From Alphaproteobacteria bacterium (lineage in GTDB: Bacteria > Pseudomonadota > Alphaproteobacteria > Rhizobiales > Hyphomicrobiaceae), in the NCBI GenBank assembly GCA_019137195.1, contig JAGVSR010000066.1, positions 1-47,074 on the forward strand: a stretch of DNA of 47,074 bases, written 5' to 3'. Made by a program: the position numbers and the translations under genes. The stretch's first letter is position 1. Each line of letters starts with the position of its first letter. A model generated the notes under the pieces. That model ran no database searches. It was not told the DNA's origin and saw only the letters and a program-made list of their open reading frames with translations. This document shows positions 15,000 to 24,854 of this stretch, piece by piece.

Positions 15000-16139
15000 T
15001 TAGAAATTTTGGCCTTCATACAGCATGTCTTCGAGAATGCCCAACCGCTCGCGGCAGAGGCGGACGGCCGCATCGGATGTGTTCGCATCCGCGAGAACGG
15101 TCGCCAGCGGCTGGTGCCTCTGGATCCGGGTGCCGGGCGCCGCACGGTCGGCCGCCCAGTCCGGCCAGGCCGCGCCGGCTTGCACGCCGAGTGAGCCTCG
15201 GTCGGCATAGAGGAGCGCTGCCGCGCGGGCCTCCCGCGGACGCCAGCTTCTCATCAGGAGGCCCGCGGCGTCGCCTCCGAGGGCCGCCGTGACGTGCGCC
15301 GCGAACAGGCTGCCGGCCTCGTCGTCGAACACGTCGAGCGTGGCACCCGGGCGCGGGTTGACCTCGAGCAGCGACGGCTCTCCGTCCGCTATCAGGAAAT
15401 CGAACGACACGAGCCCCCGGAGCCCGAGCTCGCGCCCCGCGTCGTGTGCGATGGTGACGAGGCGCGCTTCGAGGTCCTCGTCGGGCGTGATCGGCCCCAC
15501 CGCGCCGCCATAGCGGTAAGGCCGCCGCGGCAGGGGCGACACCCATTGCCGGCTGAAGGCGAACGCCGGCCCGGAGCCCCCGAACACACCCATGACGGAG
15601 AACGGCTCACCGGCAAGGCGGCGCTGGAAATAGCGCCGCTCGTCCGGGCGTGGTTGGGCCGGGCAGTCGTGGATGTGCAGCCCACCGCTGCCGCCGATGC
15701 GCTTCATGAGCCAGCCCGCCGTGTCCCTCGGCGCGGCCGGTTGCGTCTCCGGATGGCGTATGCCGAGCCGCCCGAGCAATCCGAAGAACTCCGCCGGGTC
15801 CTTTGCCCGACGGATCGTGTCGGGCGTGTTGCCGAGGAGGCGGTAGCGTGTCGCGAGCCGGGCGACCAGCCTTGGGTTGCACTCGAACCCCGAGCCGAGC
15901 ACAAGCCCGATCGGCGGCGATGGCGCCGCTGCGATCAGCTCGTCGAGCGCCGCGTAGAGCGGTTTCGGGATGAAGCCGACCTGTACGCGGGCAGGCAGGC
16001 AGACGTAGGCCTCTGCCGCCTCCACCATGTCGGTGTCGCCGAAGCAGTCGACGACGAGCGGCCGGAATCCCGCCCGCCGCGCCGATTGCGCCAGCGCCCG
16101 CCCCGAGAAGGCGGCGATGAGGACTGTCTCGCCGGCCAT
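15000..16139 (-). CDS. ATP-grasp ligase of the methylotroph C1 cluster (possible MfnD counterpart)
   Basis: A 379-residue ATP-grasp protein. The N-terminal domain starts VLIAAFSGRALAQSARRAGF; the lid region has GWLMKRIGGSGGLHIH; the C-terminal metal site is SFDFLIADGEPSLLEVNPRPG, with the Glu and Asn typical of the fold. Such a gene lies beside mch and mtdB in several methylotrophs. In methanogens the ATP-grasp enzyme MfnD joins glutamate to tyramine for methanofuran, so an amino-acid ligation in methylofuran synthesis is a reasonable guess, not a demonstrated one. A hairpin in the 85-bp gap after mtdB may limit read-through into this gene. Confidence 0.75.
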   Translation of the reverse strand: MAGETVLIAAFSGRALAQSARRAGFRPLVVDCFGDTDMVEAAEAYVCLPARVQVGFIPKPLYAALDELIAAAPSPPIGLVLGSGFECNPRLVARLATRYRLLGNTPDTIRRAKDPAEFFGLLGRLGIRHPETQPAAPRDTAGWLMKRIGGSGGLHIHDCPAQPRPDERRYFQRRLAGEPFSVMGVFGGSGPAFAFSRQWVSPLPRRPYRYGGAVGPITPDEDLEARLVTIAHDAGRELGLRGLVSFDFLIADGEPSLLEVNPRPGATLDVFDDEAGSLFAAHVTAALGGDAAGLLMRSWRPREARAAALLYADRGSLGVQAGAAWPDWAADRAAPGTRIQRHQPLATVLADANTSDAAVRLCRERLGILEDMLYEGQNF

Positions 16140-16166
16140 GGTTGCTCGATCAAATCCCGATGAGAG

Positions 16167-16198
16167 AAACCCCTCGCACCGGCCAGCGCGAGGGGTTT
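16167..16198. terminator. Hairpin between mtdB and the ATP-grasp gene (terminator or attenuator)
   Basis: A perfect 11-bp stem pairs AAACCCCTCGC (16167-16177) with GCGAGGGGTTT (16188-16198) around a 10-nt loop. On the minus strand the stem ends GGGGTTT and continues CTCTC, a short U-rich tail. It lies 27 nt past the mtdB stop and 28 nt before the next start, in the same transcription direction, so partial termination is likely. Confidence 0.7.
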
Positions 16199-16224
16199 CG
16201 TAGCAAGCTCACAAAGGTCGTCGG

Positions 16225-17133
16225 TTACGCCAGCCCAGTCAGTGACTTGCACATCGCGTAGGCGTGGCGGAAATCAAGCGCGAGCGGCTTGTCGGAGGAC
16301 AGCATCTGCTTGAACATGCCGCTCTCGCACTTGTACTTGATGTCGCCGATGGCGAGCGGCCCGACGCCGAGCACGTTGCTGCCGGCGAGCGGCGCGCCAT
16401 CCATGAAGAGTTCCATGCCCTCGACGCCCGGCGGCGGCACGGCGTTGACGTCGGCGATGACGAGCAGGTCCTTGGCGAGGTCCATCTCTTCCCTGGAGAC
16501 GACCTTCACGCCGGCGGCCGCGGCCGCGAAGATGACCTCGGCGTTCTTGATGATCTCACGCTTGCCTTCGGGCGTCTCGCCGTTGACCGGCTCGAGGTCG
16601 ACGCCGAAGCGCTCCTTTGACACGGCCGCGCTCTTGACCACGCGGTCGAAGCCGCGGTGAGCGACGAGCTGCACCTTGGCGCCCTCGAGCGCGGAGATGA
16701 TCGACGAGGCGAAGCCGACGACGCCGGTCGCGCCGAACACGGCGACCCGTGTGCCCTTCCAGCTGCGGCCGAACTTGAATTTCAAGACCCGCTCGACGCA
16801 GGCGACCATGGCGGCGGCGGTCGTGAACGAGCCCGCAGGGTCGGCGAACACCGAGCACTCGAACGGCGGCACCATCGCCTTCTTGGCGGCGTCGATCATG
16901 TCGAGGGCGAGGAGCGCGTCCTTGCCGCCCATGAAGAAGCCAGTCTTGACGCCGTAGTGCGGAGGACGGGAGAAGATGGCGTCCTGGATGAGCGGCGTCA
17001 CATCGGCGATCTCGACGCCGGTGTATGGCACGATGACCTTGTAGCCGGCGTCCGCCGCCATGTTCACGTCGAACGGCGAGACATGCTTCCTGGGGTCGAG
17101 CATGTGCAGGATGGTCGTCGCTTCTTCGCTCAT
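16225..17133 (-). CDS. mtdB: NAD(P)-dependent methylene-H4MPT dehydrogenase
   Basis: MtdB oxidises methylene-H4MPT to methenyl-H4MPT with NAD or NADP, between Fae and Mch. The protein has 302 residues. Signatures are LHMLDPRKHVSPFDVNMAAD near the N-terminus, the substrate region KTGFFMGGKDALLALDM, and the Rossmann dinucleotide loop VAVFGATGVVGFASS (near 130-145). It is closer to MtdB than to the NADP-specific MtdA, which is shorter and also acts on tetrahydrofolate. It follows mptG by 10 nt in one operon and is separated from the ATP-grasp gene by a strong hairpin, so it may be expressed above the downstream genes. Confidence 0.95.
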   Translation of the reverse strand: MSEEATTILHMLDPRKHVSPFDVNMAADAGYKVIVPYTGVEIADVTPLIQDAIFSRPPHYGVKTGFFMGGKDALLALDMIDAAKKAMVPPFECSVFADPAGSFTTAAAMVACVERVLKFKFGRSWKGTRVAVFGATGVVGFASSIISALEGAKVQLVAHRGFDRVVKSAAVSKERFGVDLEPVNGETPEGKREIIKNAEVIFAAAAAGVKVVSREEMDLAKDLLVIADVNAVPPPGVEGMELFMDGAPLAGSNVLGVGPLAIGDIKYKCESGMFKQMLSSDKPLALDFRHAYAMCKSLTGLA

Positions 17134-17143
17134 CGGGAGCTCC

Positions 17144-18235
17144 CTAGACGTTGGATTTTGTTGAAGATTTGTAGTGGACTGAATCTTGAGCAGGGACGAG
17201 CGAGGCGCCGGAGTTCCTGCCGCGGACTATGCGGATTTCGAGGCCCTCCGCTTTAGCCTCTTCCACTAAAGTCGCATAGAGACGTGCCGCCGCAGCTTCG
17301 CTGCCCGTGAAGGCGAAGCCGGTCGGCCCCCAGGAGCTCTGACCGATCCCTGCGGCGCCGAGCTCTTTCATACGGCTGGCGAGCCGGCCGACGGCAGGGC
17401 TGGTCCACGGAGAGCCACCTTGGGCGGTGGCGAAGTGGCCGCCGACAACGGCTTGGATCTCGGTCAGGGCGTCACCGAAGGCCACGAGGTCACTTTCCGC
17501 CAGGCCCGGCAGCAGACGCATGAGCGCGAGATGACAGAGCCGCGCGGCCAGCGCCTCGGGAAACGGGGGAAGTGCCGCAAACGCCTTGGTCTCGTTGTCG
17601 CCGGAGACGCCCTCGTGCGCATGGTCGAGGATCAGAAGCACGCGCCAATCGTCCGGGAATGCGACTCGGGCCAGCACCGGGGGCGCACGGCCGCTCTTGC
17701 CTTTGCCGCCGTCGATGACGAAGCCGCCCGTCTCGAATGCCGCCATGCCGATAGCCGAGCGGGCGCCGCGCTCGGCGAGCTCGCCGACCCTGCGGATGGC
17801 ATCGGGCCGGTCGCTGAGCTTGAGAAGCCCGGCTCCGACCGCGAGTGCGAGCTGCGTGCCGGAGCCGAGGCCCGCATGGGCCGGGATCGCGCGCGTCACA
17901 TCGACGGCGTAGCCGCTTCCGAGCCCGAGATCCGCATCGTACAGTCTGATGAGCTTCAGAACCCGTTCCTGCTCGGGGCCGCTGGCTGAGGGTGCCTCGG
18001 CCCGCCGCACGACAAGCTCTGTTGCCGGCTCATCGACGGCGAGCCCGATCGAGCCGAAGCGGCGACCGAGCGTGCCGTCGATATCGAGGAAGCCGAGGTG
18101 GAGCCGCGCCGGTGCCACGACCCGCCACGCCCCGCTGCTCTGCCGTTCATCCGTCACGTTGAATTGCGCTTTCCGGCCGTACCCGCTCGTCGTACGCGGG
18201 ATCGCGCACGGCCGGGGCCATTCAAAGGTAGTCAT
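17144..18235 (-). CDS. mptG: Beta-ribofuranosylaminobenzene 5'-phosphate synthase
   Basis: Beta-RFAP synthase condenses p-hydroxybenzoate or p-aminobenzoate with phosphoribosyl pyrophosphate, the committed step of H4MPT synthesis. It is a GHMP-kinase-fold protein: VVAPARLHLGFLDIDGTLGR at the start of the domain, RAIPAHAGLGSGTQLALAVG as the glycine loop (near 115-135), and GIGQSSWGPTGFAF near the C-terminus. From ATG 18235 it has 363 residues, longer at the N-terminus than usual. A TATAGAT box (18240-18246, minus) ends only 4 nt before this ATG, so GTG 18157 (337 residues) may be the true start. It diverges from the PCD gene and leads the mtdB operon. Confidence 0.9.
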   Translation of the reverse strand: MTTFEWPRPCAIPRTTSGYGRKAQFNVTDERQSSGAWRVVAPARLHLGFLDIDGTLGRRFGSIGLAVDEPATELVVRRAEAPSASGPEQERVLKLIRLYDADLGLGSGYAVDVTRAIPAHAGLGSGTQLALAVGAGLLKLSDRPDAIRRVGELAERGARSAIGMAAFETGGFVIDGGKGKSGRAPPVLARVAFPDDWRVLLILDHAHEGVSGDNETKAFAALPPFPEALAARLCHLALMRLLPGLAESDLVAFGDALTEIQAVVGGHFATAQGGSPWTSPAVGRLASRMKELGAAGIGQSSWGPTGFAFTGSEAAAARLYATLVEEAKAEGLEIRIVRGRNSGASLVPAQDSVHYKSSTKSNV

Positions 18236-18239
18236 TTCG

Positions 18240-18272
18240 ATCTATATTGACACCGAAAGCCCTGTGCAGGGC
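18240..18272. promoter_or_regulatory. Divergent control region of mptG and PCD genes
   Basis: The 64-bp gap holds TATAGAT on the minus strand (18240-18246), a possible -10 for mptG. It also holds an inverted repeat GCCCTG-TG-CAGGGC (18259-18272) that could be an operator serving both directions. TTGACA on the plus strand (18247-18252) lacks a good -10 at normal spacing. Confidence 0.4.
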
Positions 18273-18299
18273 AACCTCGTCAACCGTCGGAGGATCGAA

Positions 18300-18677
18300 A
18301 TGGCAAGAGCACCTGAACAGGCCATGTCGGAGGCCGAGGTGAAATCCTGGCTCGCGGCCAATTTGCCAAGCTGGCGGCTCGAGGACGGCTGGATTAGGAG
18401 GACATACAAGACGGCGAGCTGGAAGGGCACGCTGATGGTGATCAACACCATCGGCCACCTCGCCGAAGCGGCGTGGCACCATCCGGATCTCACGGCGTCG
18501 TACGCCTGGGTCGAGGTGCGCCTGATGACCCATACCGCCAAGGGCATCACCATGAAGGACCTCGAGCTCGCTAAGAGGATCGAGGAGGTCGTCCAGTGGC
18601 AGCCCGGTAAGGAGGGTGGCGCCCTCGAAGGCACACCCGCAGGCGACATGCGCTTCTCGTACGTGAAGTATGATTGA
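18300..18677 (+). CDS. Pterin-4a-carbinolamine dehydratase-like protein
   Basis: A 125-residue PCD/DCoH-family protein. The defining motif is AWHHPDL (His60, His61, Pro62, Asp63) followed by a strand and MTHTAKGITMKDLELA with the third histidine (His78). PCD dehydrates 4a-hydroxypterins. Here, divergent from mptG and near folB, it may serve pterin handling for H4MPT rather than aromatic amino-acid hydroxylase recycling, as no such hydroxylase is in the window. The start has GGAGGA 5-6 nt before the ATG. The C-terminal 20 residues beyond the normal fold (GKEGGALEGTPAGD region) look flexible. Confidence 0.85.
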   Translation: MARAPEQAMSEAEVKSWLAANLPSWRLEDGWIRRTYKTASWKGTLMVINTIGHLAEAAWHHPDLTASYAWVEVRLMTHTAKGITMKDLELAKRIEEVVQWQPGKEGGALEGTPAGDMRFSYVKYD

Positions 18678-19060
18678 CAAGAACCATTGATGTTGGGCTC
18701 GCCAGCCTGGCGAAGGGCGGGTCCACGACAGGTCGCGCGCTCGAGCTCAGTGAACGGTGTGGCGGCCTTCACCGGCAAGATGCCGTTGTCTCTGCGTCAG
18801 CCCGCCGCCGAGCGGTTGTAGGTTCCTTCGCCGGTCCCCGCGAAGGTCTTGGCTTGCGACGGTTCGAGGCCGACGGGACCGCTACTCGCGACAATTCCCT
18901 CTACTCTGTGCGGCGCACGCGGCCGGCGGTTTGGTGTGACGCTGCGGACACGGCGCCGAGCCGCTCTCGACTTGTGCTCACAAAGATCCGCGCTCCGGCG
19001 CGCTCCGCCGTCGCGAGCACGAGCTAATTTGAAGCCCTCAGTCGTAAGGGAGACCCAACA
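18678..19060. other. Gap without a convincing gene
   Basis: 383 bp between the PCD gene and the small secreted protein. A frame of 117 codons is open across it, but it has no ribosome site, an Arg/Ser/Ala-rich composition and no recognisable domain, so it is not called. A CGCCAG-C-CTGGCG hairpin near 18700 may end the PCD transcript. Confidence 0.5.
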
Positions 19061-19315
19061 ATGAGACGCTCAGGCTTTATCGTCGCTCTCGCGCTTTCGC
19101 TCGTCGCCGGATCTGCCGCAGCCGGCGCCGAGTGCAAAACCATCGGTGGCTCGGCCGACATGGTGACGACCGACCTCGCCAAGTTCATGGCCGAGGCCGC
19201 GCTGAAGAACGCCATCGCCTCCCACGGCATGAAGCCAGCCGGCCCGGTCTCGATGACGTGCAAGGAGGACACCTTCACCACCAACTGCAAGGCCTTCAGG
19301 AAGGCGTGCAGCTGA
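19061..19315 (+). CDS. Small secreted four-cysteine protein
   Basis: An 84-residue protein with a clear signal peptide (RRSGFIVALALSLVAGSAAAG, cleavage about residue 22). The mature 62 residues contain Cys25, Cys67, Cys76 and Cys83, enough for two disulfides in the periplasm. AAGGGAG lies about 8 nt before the ATG. I do not recognise a family. It is flanked by non-coding DNA upstream and by a convergent phosphatase gene, so context gives no function. Composition agrees with the neighbours. Confidence 0.72.
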   Translation: MRRSGFIVALALSLVAGSAAAGAECKTIGGSADMVTTDLAKFMAEAALKNAIASHGMKPAGPVSMTCKEDTFTTNCKAFRKACS

Positions 19316-19409
19316 AGATTCCGGACACGGCAAGCCGAGCGACAGTGCGGCCGACCCCTCCCAGGGCCGGCCGATTATGCACGATCTCGCACGGCCGCGG
19401 GCATACACC

Positions 19410-19952
19410 TTACATCGCCATCACGTGTTGGCGCACCTCCGGCGATCCGCTGCCGGCGCGGTAGCCGATCTCGATGATGGTGTCGTAGTCCGTCTCGTCC
19501 CACTTGCGCGGGAACGTTCCGTCCGGTGCGCCGAGCGCGGCGATGAGGTCCGGCAGGTCGGAATGGCGCCAGCAGATCACGCCGAGCTGGCCGGTGAATG
19601 CGACGCCTTCCGCAAGTAGCGCCACAACTCCGTTCGTATCCTCGTCCCTGATATGATCAATGATGGCGAGAGCCAGTGCGTCCGCGAGCGGCTTCAGCGT
19701 GTCGCGAGGACGGTCCGAGTGCGGGTTGCGCGAGGCCGCGATCAGGAACCCCGGTTGCCCGAAGCGCTCGGGGATATAGCGCACCAGCACCTCGGCACGG
19801 CGCTGCCCGGTCTCAGACAGGTGCAAATCGTCTTTCTTGCCGGTCTTCTCAGCGTGGCGCAGGACGATCAGACGCGCGGGTCCGCGGCCGGGAGGGAACG
19901 GTGAAACGCCGGCCGTCTGTCCCGAGATCAGTCGCCACAACCATTTCAGCAT
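19410..19952 (-). CDS. Histidine phosphatase superfamily protein
   Basis: A protein of about 180 residues with the catalytic LIVLRHAEKTGKK motif (Arg32, His33, Glu35). This is the first of the two phosphate-binding motifs of the phosphoglycerate mutase/SixA superfamily, and HLSETGQRRAEVL follows. The second catalytic His is probably in LLAEGVAF/VICWRHSDLPDLI. ATG 19952 is favoured because AAAGG lies 9-10 nt upstream and MLKWLWRLISG gives a compact N-terminus; a GTG at 20018 would add 22 residues. The substrate is not indicated. It follows uvrB on the same strand by about 80 nt. Confidence 0.8.
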   Translation of the reverse strand: MLKWLWRLISGQTAGVSPFPPGRGPARLIVLRHAEKTGKKDDLHLSETGQRRAEVLVRYIPERFGQPGFLIAASRNPHSDRPRDTLKPLADALALAIIDHIRDEDTNGVVALLAEGVAFTGQLGVICWRHSDLPDLIAALGAPDGTFPRKWDETDYDTIIEIGYRAGSGSPEVRQHVMAM

Positions 19953-20035
19953 TGAACAGACCTTTTCGGAAACGTGCCGGCTCCCAAAATGTGTGGCGTC
20001 CGCAACGTTCAGAGACACTCAGGACGGAGCACCAA

Positions 20036-23215
<3,180 letters not shown>

Positions 23216-23298
23216 ACGCGCAATATGGCGTGGTGCGCCTTTGGCCTCAAGCCCGTGACGCAATGCACGCCCGTCCGTACCTACCCTCTTTAAATCCT

Positions 23299-23314
23299 CG
23301 TGAGAATTCTCACG
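23299..23314. promoter_or_regulatory. 16-bp perfect palindrome between uvrB and the CBS gene
   Basis: CGTGAGAATTCTCACG is a perfect palindrome with no spacer. It lies 84 nt before the chosen uvrB start and 100 nt before the divergent CBS-protein start. It does not match the alphaproteobacterial LexA box (GTTC-N7-GTTC or GAAC-N7-GTTC). A dimeric regulator site for one or both genes is possible. Confidence 0.5.
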
Positions 23315-23413
23315 CACCACTTCCCAACTCCGGCCGCGAGGCGCACAGTGAGCGCTCGGAGGCGGCAGGGGAGCAGCCCGCGGGCGCTAGGCCCGTATTT
23401 GGGAGAGTCCTCC

Positions 23414-23857
23414 ATGCGCATTTCCGATGTGCTCGCTGCGAAGTCCAAGGGCGTGGTGACCCTGTGGACAAATCACTCACTCGCCGACGCCGTGCAGATG
23501 ATGGACCAGCGGGCGGTCTCGTCCGTGATCGTCGTCGACCCCGACCGCCGGCCACTCGGCATCGTCACCGACCGCAACGCCGTTCATGCCCTCGCTCGGC
23601 ATGGAGCCGGGGCGCTCGATCTCAACGTCACCCGCATCATGGTCGCGCCCGTGCCGTCCTGCACGCTCGACACCACCGTCACGCAAGCCATGGCGCGCAT
23701 GACCGTCGACCGCATCCGCCATTTGGTGGCCATCGACGACGACCGTATGATCGGCATCGTCTCCATCGGCGATCTCGTGAAAGTGCGTCTCGACGACGCC
23801 GATGTCGAAGGCCGCGTGCTGCGCGAGATCGCGCTGGGGCGGATTGCGGCCGAGTAG
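23414..23857 (+). CDS. CBS-domain pair protein
   Basis: A 147-residue cytoplasmic protein made of two CBS domains. The first is about residues 8-65 (SLADAVQMMDQRAVSSVIVVD; RRPLGIVTDRNAVHAL). The second is about residues 73-135 (TVTQAMARMTVDRIRHLVAIDDDRMIGIVSIGDLVK). Stand-alone CBS pairs bind adenine nucleotides and act as energy or redox sensors on partner proteins. GGGAGAG lies 6 nt before the ATG. It diverges from uvrB. Nothing here tells its partner. Confidence 0.88.
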   Translation: MRISDVLAAKSKGVVTLWTNHSLADAVQMMDQRAVSSVIVVDPDRRPLGIVTDRNAVHALARHGAGALDLNVTRIMVAPVPSCTLDTTVTQAMARMTVDRIRHLVAIDDDRMIGIVSIGDLVKVRLDDADVEGRVLREIALGRIAAE

Positions 23858-24199
23858 CGACATCCTGGGCGCGTTATCTGGCGGGCGCATGATCTCGAGC
23901 CACGTCGTGGCCCCGGTTGCAGTCCAGAGTGCCGGACCGCTTCAGTCACAAGGCTAGGCGGCGCAATCTGGGTCAGAGGCCGTGCCGGCCGCCGGGAGCG
24001 AGAGCGCCTGCCAATAGCGCCCTTCGTTTGCAGTGCAAAACGACTGAGCGGGTGCGAGGCGGCATTCCTGACAAAGATCAAGATTCAGCCTAAGGTTTGA
24101 TTCGACCGGGGGCAATCCGCTTCGTGAGGATCATTCGGGTTGGTGCGGGTCACCGCGGACCTCGCGTCTGTGCAGTGTCACCGACAATGGGAGATTGCC
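23858..24199. other. Gap without a convincing gene
   Basis: 342 bp between the CBS gene and the DUF1097 gene. No ribosome site followed by a plausible frame, no clear hairpin terminator and no repeat copy is seen. It should hold the promoter of the DUF1097 gene. Confidence 0.5.
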
Positions 24200-24697
24200 A
24201 TGAACCTCGTTACCGCGCTTGCGATCGTCATAGGTGCCTTGGGTGGTGTAGCGACTTGGCTGGTGCTCGGGCCGCTCGGCGAGCTGGGACTCTCGATCTG
24301 GGCCGTTTTCATTGCATGGGCCTGCTACTTCCACTGCGGCGGCGGTGAGGGTGGCTTCAAGAGTACCGCCGTGGGAGCCATCTGGGGAGCGATCATGGCA
24401 ACCGTAGCGCTCGCGCTCATGCCGGCCATCGGCATGGGCAATCTCGGCGCGGCGATCGCCGTCGGTGTGACCGTGGCAATCATGATCCTCGGAGCCCACG
24501 TCCCGCTGCTGTCGACGATACCTGCCTCCGTCTACGGCTATGCTGCGACTGCAGCGTTCGCCCTCATGAAGTCAGGGGCAGAGCCGCTCGGGACGAGCAT
24601 CGCGACCAGCCCGCTCCTCAACGTGGTGGCATCGATGCTGCTCGGTGCGGTCTTCGGATACCTCTCTGAGAAAATCGCCAAGTCGCTCGCAAGCTGA
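24200..24697 (+). CDS. DUF1097 family inner-membrane protein
   Basis: A 165-residue hydrophobic protein with about five membrane segments (starting at ALAIVIGALGGVATWLVLG and ending at NVVASMLLGAVFGYLSEKI). The internal WAVFIAWACYFHCGGGEGGFKST motif is typical of DUF1097 proteins. Its function is unknown; relatives include YcdZ-like inner-membrane proteins. The start at 24200 has GGGAG 6 nt upstream. A strong terminator follows at 24713. It is a single-gene unit. Confidence 0.83.
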   Translation: MNLVTALAIVIGALGGVATWLVLGPLGELGLSIWAVFIAWACYFHCGGGEGGFKSTAVGAIWGAIMATVALALMPAIGMGNLGAAIAVGVTVAIMILGAHVPLLSTIPASVYGYAATAAFALMKSGAEPLGTSIATSPLLNVVASMLLGAVFGYLSEKIAKSLAS

Positions 24698-24712
24698 TCG
24701 ACGCAACGCATG

Positions 24713-24747
24713 GCTGCCGTTGCGGCCTGGCCGCAACGGCAGCTTTC
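24713..24747 (+). terminator. Rho-independent terminator after the DUF1097 gene
   Basis: A perfect 13-bp stem (24713-24725 with 24731-24743) and CCTGG loop is followed by TTTC. It lies 15 nt past the stop codon. The T-tract is short, but the stem is very stable. Confidence 0.8.
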
Positions 24748-24785
24748 AAGAGGCGCCACGCTCCGCGGATCAGTGCCTCTGACGG

Positions 24786-24815
24786 AAAAAAGGACCGTGT
24801 GAGAACACGGTCCTT
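24786..24815 (-). terminator. Rho-independent terminator of the EF-G-like gene
   Basis: On the minus strand an 11-bp perfect stem (24805-24815 with 24790-24800) and TCTC loop runs into six Ts. It lies about 40 nt past the stop of the EF-G-like gene, tail to tail with the DUF1097 terminator. Confidence 0.9.
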
Positions 24816-24854
24816 GAGCTTCTGTGCGGTGGTCGACCGATGGTGCGGCCGTGC

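Noticed and set aside
16225-17133. MtdA instead of MtdB
   Set aside because: Length of about 302 and the KTGFFMGGKDALLALDM region are of the MtdB type; MtdA is shorter and normally sits with folate-linked genes.
18674-19027. 117-codon frame after the PCD gene
   Set aside because: No ribosome site and Arg/Ser-rich composition with no domain.
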